Below, piece after piece: positions 7,802 to 16,012 of a stretch of 25,971 bases of DNA. The stretch is from NCBI GenBank assembly GCA_002431845.1, contig DJEH01000067.1, positions 1 through 25,971 of the forward strand, written 5' to 3'. This DNA is from Prevotellaceae bacterium UBA5903 (GTDB lineage: Bacteria; Bacteroidota; Bacteroidia; Bacteroidales; Bacteroidaceae). Below the pieces are notes generated by a model. It ran no database searches and was not told the DNA's origin. It saw nothing but the letters and a program-made list of their open reading frames with translations. A program made the translations under genes and the position numbers. Each line of letters opens with the position of its first letter. The first letter of the stretch is position 1.

Positions 7802-7889
7802 GGAAGTTTGGGTGAGTGGCTGAAACCACCAGTTTGCTAAACTGACGTACGGGTTTACCGTACCGGGGGTTCGAATCCCCCAGCTTCCG
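7802..7889 (+). tRNA. tRNA-Ser (anticodon GCT)
   Basis: An 88-nt class II tRNA. The acceptor stem is GGAAGTT with AGCTTCC and discriminator G. The anticodon loop TTGCTAA places GCT at 7836-7838. A long variable arm (GTACGG with CCGTAC) is typical of tRNA-Ser, and the T-arm is GGGGG TTCGAAT CCCCC. It reads AGC/AGT codons. No CCA is encoded. Confidence 0.97.
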
Positions 7890-7894
7890 CTTAT

Positions 7895-7966
7895 GGCGCT
7901 TTCATCTAATGGTTAGGATACATGCCTCTCACGCATGGTATACGGGTTCGATTCCCGTAGGCGCTA
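7895..7966 (+). tRNA. tRNA-Glu (anticodon CTC)
   Basis: A 72-nt tRNA five bases after tRNA-Ser. The acceptor stem GGCGCTT pairs with AGGCGCT, including a G1-U72 wobble, with discriminator A. The anticodon stem CATGC/GCATG encloses CTCTCAC, placing CTC at 7928-7930. The T-arm is ACGGG TTCGATT CCCGT. No CCA is encoded. An antisense reading frame from the minus strand ends inside this gene. Confidence 0.95.
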
Positions 7967-8978
7967 CAGAATGTATAAACCGCTGATTATTAACTTTTTC
8001 ATTAATAATTAGCGGTTTTTCTGTGTATAAGCAATTCTTCTCCGCACAAGCAAATACCTTGTCAAGGAATGCATTAAAGTCCTTATCAATGGTTGTATTG
8101 CTGATACGAATATAACCTTTGTCGCCTGTTTCTTCACTATTGTAAATACCTGCAATATACTCCTTAGCACATGCCTTTTCTTTGGCATAATTTTTTAGGC
8201 CATGCTCGCCCAATGCTTTTACTATACTTACACGCTTGTTTGGTGAAAGGGCATCTTCAGCACCTATTTCACTAATAAATGGATAGCGCACCTTACCCTT
8301 ATCTTCCTTTCCAAATTCCCTTGGATCTACCCCATCAAGCAAGTCTTTCATCACTTGGTCTGCCACTTGCTTGGCACTTGTATAGTGGATGTGCAAGAAG
8401 TTTGCAACAGCGTGCCCAAACCTCTCAATAGCCTGCTTAACACGCTCCAATGCACTCACCGCTGCTTCCTTTTCAGATGCCGTTCCATCAGCCATAGCGT
8501 TATTTATTTCCTTACGCAAACGCTCTGCACCTCTGCGTCCAAAATATGTGGCAAGCACCTCATTGGCAATCTCATCATCCGTTTTCAGTTCGGGATATGT
8601 TTCCTTTATTTCCTCCCAAACCGAAGTGCCTTTCATCAAGTTTGCTATGTTCTTCCACTCCTCTTTGTTCTCCGCTCTCAAAGCACTTGCCCATAGGTGT
8701 GCATACTCGTGTACGGCAGTATAACTTCTTGCAATCCTTGGGGCAATGTAAATGCCACCACCAATCGTAAAGCCGTATGCATCGCCATCGACCATGTGGA
8801 AAAAACGTACATGTGCACCGCTTCCATGATATACACGATGTTCACGGATAGTTTCTGCATACACCTCTTGACGCTGTACAAGTTCTGTGTGTGTCTTTAA
8901 ACTCTCCGCTATATAATAACTCTGAAACAGACTTGAGATTATATCTACCATTCTCATCAAAGAAAGAAACATGTGCAT
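7929..8978 (-). CDS. Mobile-element polyvalent-protein fragment with zincin motif
   Basis: This 349-residue frame resembles a segment of the very large polyvalent proteins of Bacteroidetes conjugative elements and phages. The recognisable block is a zincin-like metallopeptidase: GFTIGGGIYIAPRIARSYTAVHEYAHLW with HEYAH at residues 90-94 and a possible third ligand Glu140 (DEIANEVLATYFG). A helical region with LHIHYTSAKQVADQVMKDLL follows at about 190-215. The frame seems cut at both ends. There is an in-frame stop just before the first ATG, no other element gene nearby, and residues 338-349 are simply the antisense of tRNA-Glu. Residues of about 321-334 are antisense to the tRNA terminator hairpin, so at least the last 30 residues are unlikely to be ancestral. 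A -7-like box (TAGCTTTG, minus strand) lies at 9137-9144. It could be expressed, but a decaying remnant is more likely. Function uncertain. Confidence 0.6.
   Translation of the reverse strand: MHMFLSLMRMVDIISSLFQSYYIAESLKTHTELVQRQEVYAETIREHRVYHGSGAHVRFFHMVDGDAYGFTIGGGIYIAPRIARSYTAVHEYAHLWASALRAENKEEWKNIANLMKGTSVWEEIKETYPELKTDDEIANEVLATYFGRRGAERLRKEINNAMADGTASEKEAAVSALERVKQAIERFGHAVANFLHIHYTSAKQVADQVMKDLLDGVDPREFGKEDKGKVRYPFISEIGAEDALSPNKRVSIVKALGEHGLKNYAKEKACAKEYIAGIYNSEETGDKGYIRISNTTIDKDFNAFLDKVFACAEKNCLYTEKPLIINEKVNNQRFIHSVAPTGIEPVYHA
7977..8020 (+). terminator. Terminator of the tRNA transcript
   Basis: AAACCGCTGATTATTAA (7977-7993) pairs with TTAATAATTAGCGGTTT (8002-8018), 17 bp with one G-U pair and an 8-nt loop, followed by TTTTT (8016-8020). 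It begins 11 nt after tRNA-Glu and lies inside the antisense frame 7929-8978. Confidence 0.92.
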
Positions 8979-9003
8979 TGTGATTGCACTTCAATATTGA
9001 ATC

Positions 9004-9017
9004 TATAAGTAGGTGTT
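9004..9017 (-). repeat. Dispersed short motif, copy D (partial)
   Basis: TATAAGTAGGTGTT is identical to 7518-7531. On the minus strand it lies 26 nt before the start of the mobile-element fragment. The TTGAA half found in the other copies is missing. The rest of the 8979-9295 gap holds only an isolated -7-like box at 9137-9144 (minus). Confidence 0.5.
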
Positions 9018-9295
9018 ATCGTATCATCATATTGCAACAGTGTTGGGGTATTGCAGCATCCCTTATCCTCTACACCTTGTATGGTGTATCTGTGCTCTTG
9101 TTTCTATTAATTATGTTGCATTTATCACTTATCATGCAAAGCTATACATAAGTAGTGCGTGTTGATAAAACAGGAACATTTAGATGTAAAAGAAAATAGA
9201 CTATGTAAAATGCAATGTATATATATCAAATAAACTTTATAAGATAAAATATTGTCAAAATAGAGAAGAAAAGAGCAAAAAAAATAGCTGAAAGG

Positions 9296-9326
9296 TTTGC
9301 ACATATTGAAAAAGTCAATACCTTTG
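9296..9326 (+). promoter_or_regulatory. Promoter of the small lipoprotein gene
   Basis: TTTG (9296-9299), a 19-nt spacer and TACCTTTG (9319-9326) match the Bacteroidetes consensus exactly. The leader before the ATG at 9379 is about 45 nt and AT-rich. Confidence 0.9.
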
Positions 9327-9378
9327 CAACGTTTTAAAAAGGCAATTGATTGTTTTACTTAAAAATTTAAAAAACAAA

Positions 9379-9585
9379 ATGAAAAAGTTAGTTTTCATGT
9401 TCGTAGCATTCGCTGCTATTTCTTTCGCATCTTGCGGTAACAAAACTTCTGACGCTGCTGCTACTTCTGACAGCGATTCTGTAGCTGTTGATAGCTCATC
9501 AACTGATTCAGCTTCTACTGACTCAGCTGCTGCTCCTGCTGACTCTGCAGCTGCTACTGCTGACTCAACTGCTGCTCAAGCTTGA
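9379..9585 (+). CDS. Small Asp/Ser/Ala/Thr-rich lipoprotein
   Basis: The 68-residue product starts with a lipoprotein signal (MKKLVFMFVAFAAISFASC) and a probable lipidated Cys19. The mature 50 residues are low-complexity, built from loosely repeated D-S-[AST] units (DSAST, DSAAAPADSAA), with no aromatic residue and one Lys. It should be an extended, acidic, disordered surface or periplasmic peptide. Tiny lipoproteins of this composition are common in Bacteroidales, but their role is not established. I chose ATG 9379 because the upstream in-frame TTG at 9346 would add a non-signal N-terminus. A perfect promoter and a strong terminator frame it as a single-gene unit, which argues strongly that it is real and well expressed. 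Confidence 0.88.
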   Translation: MKKLVFMFVAFAAISFASCGNKTSDAAATSDSDSVAVDSSSTDSASTDSAAAPADSAAATADSTAAQA

Positions 9586-9656
9586 GAGCCCGCAGCTTAA
9601 CTCTGAATTTTGTTATTCAAAGCTAAGCGAACTCGCTACAACAACGAGAGAAACTG

Positions 9657-9690
9657 AAACCTGTAGGACCGTGTTCTACAGGTTTTTTTT
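9657..9690 (+). terminator. Intrinsic terminator after the small lipoprotein
   Basis: AAACCTGTAG (9657-9666) pairs with CTACAGGTTT (9676-9685) around a 9-nt loop, followed by eight T (9683-9690). The 9691-9869 stretch holds nothing I can support. Confidence 0.95.
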
Positions 9691-9869
9691 GTGCCCAAAT
9701 TTATGTAGAAGGTAAAAGTATGTTCCTTTAAAGCCACCCATTTAAAAAGAAATGAAGAATGGTTTGAGGGCGCAATCATATATATAGCAGGTAAGTCAGT
9801 AATGTGCTTTTAGATAAGTAGACTAACAAATTCTGAACAATTTAATTTAAGCATTTATTCTCATAACGA

Positions 9870-9908
9870 AAAAAGTCCGAAACCTAAAAAATAGGTTTCG
9901 GACTTTTT
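9870..9908. terminator. Bidirectional terminator at the end of the nuo operon
   Basis: AAAAAGTCCGAAACCTA (9870-9886) pairs perfectly over 17 bp with TAGGTTTCGGACTTTTT (9892-9908) around a 5-nt loop. A-run and T-run at either side make it work in both directions. It closes the nuo operon 23 nt after the nuoN stop. Confidence 0.95.
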
Positions 9909-9931
9909 ATGTCAGATGATAATCTTATTGA

Positions 9932-11380
9932 TTATAGGCCATAGCTAAAGCCACTAATATAGTTGTAGAACACACCGCCTACACCGAGTGCCAACACACC
10001 AATGGTGCAAATGGCAAGGGCTATACGTGTGTAATTATCACTTTTGAAAGTGCATATTGGACTTTCGTTTGGCTTGATGTACATGGCCTTGACAATGAGC
10101 AAATAATAGTAAAGAGATATTACAGTATTTGCCAAAGCAATAAATACTAAGAGAGGATAACCAGCCTTAAACGCTGCCATGAATACAAAGAACTTTGAGA
10201 AGAAACCTGCAAATGGAGGTATACCAGCCAAAGAGAATAGGCATAGCGTCATGAGGAATGCTAATTTAGGATTGCTTTGGTATAGTCCATCGTAATCGCT
10301 AATGTTTATCTTACCTGAGTTCTCCTCTATTGTTGTCATGATGGCAAAGGCGCCAAGGTTAGAAACCATGTAAACCAACAGATAGAACACTAGGGCTGTC
10401 ATGCCTTGTGCTGTACCATCCATAATGGCTAATACCAAGTAACCTGCTTGTGAAATAGCAGAGAATGCCATGAAACGCTTTAAGTTGTTCTGGCGAATGG
10501 CAAAAAGGTTGGCAATGGTGATAGATGCCACGATAATCCAATACATACCTGTGTTCCAGCTATAGAAGAGGTCGCTTTGTGCAAAGGCTTTCATAAGCAC
10601 AGTGAGTAGCACAAATGCTGCAGAACCCTTTGAGATAACACTCAGATAGGCAGTAACAGAGGTTGGTGCTCCTTCGTATGTATCGGCTGTCCAAAGATGG
10701 AAGGGTACAAGCGAAATTTTGAAGCCCATACCGCTGATGAACAATACTAAACCAAAGATGCTAAGGAGTGAACCATCAAGTTGTGCACCGATTTCGTTGA
10801 AGTAGAGTGTACCAGTGGCGCCATAGATAAGAGATACGCCATAGAGTAATAGAGCGCTTGAGAAAAGAGCCAAAAGAATAAATTTGGCACCTGCTTCGGC
10901 ACTTTCAAAGCGTTTCTTATCGTATGCAACTAATGCTGTAATGGGCACAGAGGCTAACTCTAAGCCAATGAAGAACATTAAGAAATGTCCGCTTGAAATC
11001 ATAAAGTACATACCCAACAATGTGAAGAGTGTAAGCAAGTAGAACTCTCCTTGCTTTACAAGGTTCTCAGGGCGAGAGAGCCATTTGTGTGCCATAAGGA
11101 ACACAACGATGGTACCAATATTGAGAACACTCTTCATAATTGTCATCATAGGAGTGTATTGATACATGCCACCAAAAGCCTCGCAAGCATTTGCTCCGCA
11201 TGCGGGCAAGAAATTGCAAATGGTATGAATGGCAAGTAACACAACGGGAAGGCATGTGTTATAAACTCCTTTCCCGCTCTTCTTATCAGGACACATAAAG
11301 AGGTCAGCGATGAACAGTATGGTAATTACCGCCAACAATGACAACTCTTCATGCATATAGAGAAATTGTGAATAATCCAT
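9932..11380 (-). CDS. nuoN: Complex I subunit N (NuoN)
   Basis: NuoN is one of three antiporter-like proton-pumping subunits in the membrane arm of complex I. The 482-residue protein has the usual length and about 14 predicted membrane helices. FFIGLELASVPITALVAYDK carries the conserved TM5 Glu. GFKISLVPFHLWTADTYEGAPTSVTAYLSVISKG is the family signature of the TM7-8 region, and FSLAGIPPFAGFFSKF the later one. It is the last gene of the operon, 27 nt after nuoM, and is followed by a bidirectional terminator. Confidence 0.96.
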   Translation of the reverse strand: MDYSQFLYMHEELSLLAVITILFIADLFMCPDKKSGKGVYNTCLPVVLLAIHTICNFLPACGANACEAFGGMYQYTPMMTIMKSVLNIGTIVVFLMAHKWLSRPENLVKQGEFYLLTLFTLLGMYFMISSGHFLMFFIGLELASVPITALVAYDKKRFESAEAGAKFILLALFSSALLLYGVSLIYGATGTLYFNEIGAQLDGSLLSIFGLVLFISGMGFKISLVPFHLWTADTYEGAPTSVTAYLSVISKGSAAFVLLTVLMKAFAQSDLFYSWNTGMYWIIVASITIANLFAIRQNNLKRFMAFSAISQAGYLVLAIMDGTAQGMTALVFYLLVYMVSNLGAFAIMTTIEENSGKINISDYDGLYQSNPKLAFLMTLCLFSLAGIPPFAGFFSKFFVFMAAFKAGYPLLVFIALANTVISLYYYLLIVKAMYIKPNESPICTFKSDNYTRIALAICTIGVLALGVGGVFYNYISGFSYGL

Positions 11381-11407
11381 TGAATGATAATTGAATTAAA
11401 TGGTTAT

Positions 11408-12940
11408 TTAAAGGAAAGGATTTGAACTTGATACAGTCACTGCTGCTTGGTGGATGTGATCAACGATAGGTGCAACACCTGTTGTGATCATATCGCTTAC
11501 CCACAATGGAGCAAGACCTAAGCCTGCTACTGCTACGATAAGGCAGATAACAGCAAAGCGTTCGTCCCAAGTAGCATCTGTGAGTTTGAGGTGATGTTCA
11601 TTGGTGCAAGTGCCATAAAGTATCTTACCAACTACACGAAGAATGTAGACAGCAGTGATAACAATAGAGCAGCATGCTGCAATGGTTAGTACACGGTGGA
11701 AAGTATCAGCATTTTGGAATGAACCTACAAAGATTGTCATCTCTGCAATAAAACCAGAGAAACCTGGTAAACCTAAGTTGGCCAAACCTGCTATGATATA
11801 ACCTACAGAAAGGAATGGCATAATGCGCATTAAACCATTCAACTCGCGAATATCGCGTGTATGTGTACGACCATATATCATACCGATGAGTGCAAAGAAC
11901 AAGGCAGTCATCAAACCATGGCTTAACATCTGGAGCACTGCACCTGTACAAGCTGTTTGATTGAGCATGAGAATAGCAAACAGCACCATGCCACAGTGTG
12001 ACACAGAACTATAAGCATTGATATACTTCAAGTCGGTTTGTACGCATGCACTAAATGCACCATATACAACAGAGATACCTGTGAGGATAAGGAATATCCA
12101 ACCAAGCTCGTTAGCAGCTTCTGGCATCAAATACATAGCGATGCGGAAGCAACCATATCCACCCAACTTCATAAGTACACCTGCGTGAAGCATTGATACT
12201 GCTGTAGGGGCAGAAGCGTGACCATCGGGAGACCAAGTGTGGAATGGGAACAAAGCTCCAAGTACACCAAAGCCAATAAAGGTGAGTGGGAACCAAATGC
12301 ATTGTTGCGCAAAAGGAATGGCATGTGCACCACCTGTGTGATTAGCTATTTCTACGATGTTCATGGTGTTGCCACCAGCACCATAGAAGATGCCAAAGAT
12401 GCCGCACATCAAGAATGCCGAACCACCCATAAGCATCAATGTAAGCTTCATGGCTGCATATTCTTTTTTACCACTTCCCCATACTCCAATAAGTAAGTAC
12501 ATAGGAATAAGTGCTATCTCGTAGAACATGAACATGGCGAACATATCTACCGAAATAAAGAAACCAAACACGCCCAAGCTCAACAGTGTGAACCATAGGA
12601 AGTATTCTTTTGTGAGTGGTTTTAACTGCCATGAGGCAAATGTACCAGTGAAAACGATGACAGACGACAAAAGCAACATAGCTACTGATATGCCATCAAC
12701 ACCCACTGAATATTTAATGTGAAGTGGTTCAAACCAATTGAACGATGCTGTGTAAAGCATCTCCTCGGTATGACCCGCAGCACGATCGCCCAAGAAAGTA
12801 ATGGTTAAGTATGCTGCCATTATAAGCAACAAACTGCTACCCGTTACCATCACCGCACGTACACCCTTCACATCTCTTGCCAACCACAAACCAAGTAGCA
12901 TGACAAGTGGAATTAATACGAATAATGATAGAAAATTCAT
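11408..12940 (-). CDS. nuoM: Complex I subunit M (NuoM)
   Basis: NuoM is an antiporter-like proton-channel subunit of the complex I membrane arm. The 510-residue protein has 14 or so membrane helices. The essential TM5 Glu is E141 in MFYEIALIPMYLLIGVWG. FIGFGVLGALFPFHTWSPDGHASAPTAVSMLHAGVLMKLGGYG contains the conserved TM7-8 Lys region, and GLPGFSGFIAE the TM12 loop. It starts 130 nt after nuoL, a relatively wide gap without a recognisable promoter, and ends 27 nt before nuoN. Confidence 0.97.
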   Translation of the reverse strand: MNFLSLFVLIPLVMLLGLWLARDVKGVRAVMVTGSSLLLIMAAYLTITFLGDRAAGHTEEMLYTASFNWFEPLHIKYSVGVDGISVAMLLLSSVIVFTGTFASWQLKPLTKEYFLWFTLLSLGVFGFFISVDMFAMFMFYEIALIPMYLLIGVWGSGKKEYAAMKLTLMLMGGSAFLMCGIFGIFYGAGGNTMNIVEIANHTGGAHAIPFAQQCIWFPLTFIGFGVLGALFPFHTWSPDGHASAPTAVSMLHAGVLMKLGGYGCFRIAMYLMPEAANELGWIFLILTGISVVYGAFSACVQTDLKYINAYSSVSHCGMVLFAILMLNQTACTGAVLQMLSHGLMTALFFALIGMIYGRTHTRDIRELNGLMRIMPFLSVGYIIAGLANLGLPGFSGFIAEMTIFVGSFQNADTFHRVLTIAACCSIVITAVYILRVVGKILYGTCTNEHHLKLTDATWDERFAVICLIVAVAGLGLAPLWVSDMITTGVAPIVDHIHQAAVTVSSSNPFL

Positions 12941-13070
12941 TGTGATGTTTTTTGTAGTTTAAAAGTGAATTGTTGTGCTTGTCATACTCTCTTTGTGTGT
13001 GCTACATGATGTTGTAGTAGCGTGGGGAGTAGTAATGCAAGCAAACTATTTCAGCTATTGAACTCTAATA

Positions 13071-14975
13071 TTAAGCAAATGCCATAATTGCTAACAATAT
13101 CAATGTGCCGAGCAAGAATACATAAGCGTATTTTTGAACAGAACCACTCTGCAAACCGCGGATGTTGTAGCTGAGAGTGTTAGCACCCCATGCAAGGAAG
13201 TTGAAGAAGCCATCTACAACGTGGCGGTCGAACCATGCAATGGGTTTTGAAATGTGTGCAAATATGATGCGGTGAGTGATATATTGGTAAACTTCGTCCA
13301 TGTAGAAACGCTTATATGCCCAGCGATGAAGTTTTCCAAACTTCTCTGCAAGAGCGTCTGCTTTGGGTTGTTTTTCGCCAATATACATGTAAGTAGCCAA
13401 GAATATTGAAGCCACAGCTATCACGATAGATGTGCCCGCAACGTTCCAATCAAGGTGAATATCGTAGAGTTTACCATCTGCACTAACAAAATGACCGAAA
13501 GGAATGAAACCTGCAACAAGTGTTACTGCAGCAAGGAACATCAATGGGAAGGTCATTGTAAGTGGAGCTTCGTGAGGAGTGTGTTCTGCATGTAACTCTT
13601 TGTTTTCTGTACCCCAGAAAATACCATAATACAAACGGAACATGTAGAACGCTGTCATAGCTGCAATTGCTGTCATAATCCATCCCATTGCAGGTGAGTA
13701 AGCCATTGCTGCAGTAAGGATTTCGTCTTTAGAGAAGAAACCTGAGAATGGAGGAATACCAGAAATAGCGAGACAAGCTACGAGGAATGTGATATGGGTG
13801 ATAGGCATGTATTTACGCAAGCCGCCCATTGCCGACATTTCGTTGCTGTGTACTGCATGGATGATGCAACCTGCTCCAAGGAACAATAGAGCCTTGAACA
13901 TGGCGTGTGTAAACAAGTGGAACATAGATGCCATATAGCCCAATGAACCAACGTGTTCATGACCTGTTGCATATTCAGTGCATACACCCAATGATACCAT
14001 CATAAATGCTATCTGAGAGATAGTAGAGAATGCAAGCACACGCTTGATGTCGCTTTGGCAACATGCAACTGCTGCAGCATAGAAGGCTGTAAATGCACCC
14101 ACCCAAGCCACGATGTGTAGTGTGTTAGGAGCATATTCAATCCATAAGGGGAATAGGCGTGCAATTTGGAATACACCTGCAACCACCATTGTAGCAGCGT
14201 GGATAAGGGCTGATACAGGAGTAGGACCTTCCATGGCATCGGGCAACCAAATGTGCAGAGGGAACATAGCACTCTTACCAGCACCACCAATAAACATTAA
14301 GAATAATGCTGTAGGTAGCATCATTGCGCCTTGTGCAAAACCTTCTTGATTGAATTGGAAACCAAATGAATGGCAGTAGTAGCCATAGATAAGAATGCCA
14401 ATTAAGAAGAAGAGGTCGGCAAAACGTGTTACGATAAACGCCTTCTTCGATGCTGCAATAGCTGCAGGCGAAGTGTAGTAGAAGCCAATGAGCAAGTAAG
14501 ATGATACACCCACCAACTCCCAGAACATGTACATTTGGAAAATGTTGGTTGCAACCACCAAACCGAGCATTGACATGGTGAAGAGGCTAAGGAATGCATA
14601 GTAACGTTGAAATCCACGTTCGCCATGCATGTAGCCAAACGAATAGATGTGCACCATGAGTGATACCGTAGAAATGACGATTAACATCATTACTGATATT
14701 GGATCAAGCATGATACCCATATCAAAGCTGAGACCTTTTACAAAGAAAGGTAGCCACTTAAAGTTGTAGGGCATCAGCGTGGGAAGCACGCCCTCTGCCG
14801 TACGCGCAGTCTGAAAGAAATACTCATAGGCTGTGTAGTATGACATTACTGCCACTGCACCAAGTACTATGGTACCTACCAATCCTGCTGCTTTATGGCT
14901 GAACCATTTACCGAACACTCCGAGTAGGAGGAACGAGAAGAATGGCAGCAAAAGAATAAGAATTGTATAATCCAT
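13071..14975 (-). CDS. nuoL: Complex I subunit L (NuoL)
   Basis: NuoL is the distal antiporter-like subunit, which carries the long lateral helix that ties the membrane arm together. The 634-residue product has the expected length. MFWELVGVSSYLLIGFYY holds the TM5 Glu (E153). GGAGKSAMFPLHIWLPDAMEGPTPVSALIHAATMVVAG is the NuoL signature, and ISGIPPFSGFFSKDEIL follows. The C-terminal stretch from about 540 (KLHRWAYKRFYMDEVYQYI) fits the amphipathic lateral helix and last TM segment. It is separated from nuoK by 127 nt that includes a small hairpin (GCTTTCT 15032-15038 with AGAAAGC 15044-15050). Confidence 0.97.
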   Translation of the reverse strand: MDYTILILLLPFFSFLLLGVFGKWFSHKAAGLVGTIVLGAVAVMSYYTAYEYFFQTARTAEGVLPTLMPYNFKWLPFFVKGLSFDMGIMLDPISVMMLIVISTVSLMVHIYSFGYMHGERGFQRYYAFLSLFTMSMLGLVVATNIFQMYMFWELVGVSSYLLIGFYYTSPAAIAASKKAFIVTRFADLFFLIGILIYGYYCHSFGFQFNQEGFAQGAMMLPTALFLMFIGGAGKSAMFPLHIWLPDAMEGPTPVSALIHAATMVVAGVFQIARLFPLWIEYAPNTLHIVAWVGAFTAFYAAAVACCQSDIKRVLAFSTISQIAFMMVSLGVCTEYATGHEHVGSLGYMASMFHLFTHAMFKALLFLGAGCIIHAVHSNEMSAMGGLRKYMPITHITFLVACLAISGIPPFSGFFSKDEILTAAMAYSPAMGWIMTAIAAMTAFYMFRLYYGIFWGTENKELHAEHTPHEAPLTMTFPLMFLAAVTLVAGFIPFGHFVSADGKLYDIHLDWNVAGTSIVIAVASIFLATYMYIGEKQPKADALAEKFGKLHRWAYKRFYMDEVYQYITHRIIFAHISKPIAWFDRHVVDGFFNFLAWGANTLSYNIRGLQSGSVQKYAYVFLLGTLILLAIMAFA

Positions 14976-15102
14976 TGTAAGTGAGTTTAAGAGTTAAGAG
15001 TTTCGTTGGTTGACAGCAAGTTGTATTATTTGCTTTCTTATATAGAAAGCTTTGTTGCTATCATATGCTGAAACTTCTAAGCCTTTCAACTTTAAAATTT
15101 GT

Positions 15103-15411
15103 TTACCACTTCATCTTCTCGAGTTCATCTACCTGAATATTTTTAATCATTCGGTAAATGTTTATCATGATAGCTATTGCAATAGCACTCTCAGCTGCCG
15201 AAATAGCAATAGAGAAGAGTGCGAAGAAATAACCTTCATTACCCTCGGGATAAAGCATGCGATTAAACACTGCAAAATTAAGGTCGGTGGCATTGAGCAT
15301 AAGTTCCACCGAGAGGAGAATGGCCAACGTGCTGCGACGAGTCAAAAAACCGAAAACGCCTGCAAACATCATAATGGCTGAAATGATTAAGATATATTCT
15401 ATTTGAATCAT
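15103..15411 (-). CDS. nuoK: Complex I subunit K (NuoK)
   Basis: NuoK is a three-helix membrane subunit with two buried Glu residues that form part of the proton path. The 102-residue product has the standard length. E36 in LLSVELMLNATDLNF and E74 in AISAAESAIAIAIM match the conserved pair. I chose ATG 15411 (MIQIEYILI) because the in-frame TTG at 15438 would overlap nuoJ and add an untypical N-terminus. It begins 10 nt after the nuoJ stop, so translation is probably coupled. Confidence 0.96.
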   Translation of the reverse strand: MIQIEYILIISAIMMFAGVFGFLTRRSTLAILLSVELMLNATDLNFAVFNRMLYPEGNEGYFFALFSIAISAAESAIAIAIMINIYRMIKNIQVDELEKMKW

Positions 15412-15421
15412 AATGCAAATG

Positions 15422-15946
15422 TTAGCGTTTACGAGCAATTATCAATGCGCCTATAATGCAAGCGAGGAGCAAAACACTCACTGCCTCGAATGGCAGTAAA
15501 TAGCCACCTTCGCCTGATGACAGCATATTGCGACCAATTGAATCGATTGTTGTGACAGCGCTGGCGGTTTCGCTTGGAGCTGATAGAACAGCAGCTTTGA
15601 AACTATGTGAAAGAACCACACCAATAAAGGCTAAGAAACCAACAAAACTCAACACAAAGCCCCAAGAGGCATCTTTAATTTTGCGTTTGAAGATTTCTTG
15701 ATCTTTCGCACCTTCTGTCAGCAAGATAGAGAACACATACAACACGATGATACCGCCTGCATATACAATAACTTGTGCAGCACCAAGGAATGTGTAGCCC
15801 ATCAAGAAATACATACCTGCTGTGCCCAAAAGCACAAAGAACAAGTAAGTGGCAGCACGCACAATACTCTTAGTTAGCACCGTTGCTATAGAAGAGAGCA
15901 CCATTAATACCGCCAAGATGACGAACATGATATTTTGTGAATTCAT
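15422..15946 (-). CDS. nuoJ: Complex I subunit J (NuoJ)
   Basis: NuoJ is a five-helix membrane subunit next to NuoK and NuoA. The 174-residue protein shows five hydrophobic segments and the signature LGAAQVIVYAGGIIVLYVFSILLTEG, which includes the conserved TM3 region with its pi-bulge Tyr-Ala-Gly-Gly. The C-terminus ends at the last helix (VSVLLLACIIGALIIARKR). It follows nuoI after 66 nt and precedes nuoK by 10 nt. Confidence 0.95.
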   Translation of the reverse strand: MNSQNIMFVILAVLMVLSSIATVLTKSIVRAATYLFFVLLGTAGMYFLMGYTFLGAAQVIVYAGGIIVLYVFSILLTEGAKDQEIFKRKIKDASWGFVLSFVGFLAFIGVVLSHSFKAAVLSAPSETASAVTTIDSIGRNMLSSGEGGYLLPFEAVSVLLLACIIGALIIARKR

Positions 15947-16012
15947 GAATTGTGAGTTTATTAGTTTACAGCATTTTATAATGACTATAGACTATTCAAC
16001 TAATTAAAGATA

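Noticed and set aside
7895..7966. G1-U72 pair of tRNA-Glu as a defect
   Set aside because: All other stems and loops are intact. From memory, tRNA-Glu genes in this phylum often end in CTA with the same wobble, so it does not indicate a pseudogene.
7929..7967. C-terminal residues VAPTGIEPVYHA of the element fragment as a real protein tail
   Set aside because: They are the exact antisense of tRNA-Glu, a common artefact of reading frames that run into tRNA genes.
8355..8900. Plus-strand frames opposite the element fragment
   Set aside because: They lack family resemblance and appear to be shadows of the minus-strand frame that carries the HEYAH motif.
12941..13070. Internal promoter between nuoL and nuoM
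   Set aside because: The 130-nt gap has no TAnnTTTG on the minus strand with a TTTG at proper spacing.
15032..15050. Hairpin between nuoK and nuoL as a terminator
   Set aside because: The 7-bp stem GCTTTCT/AGAAAGC has no T-run on the minus strand and the operon continues. At most it is a processing or stability element.
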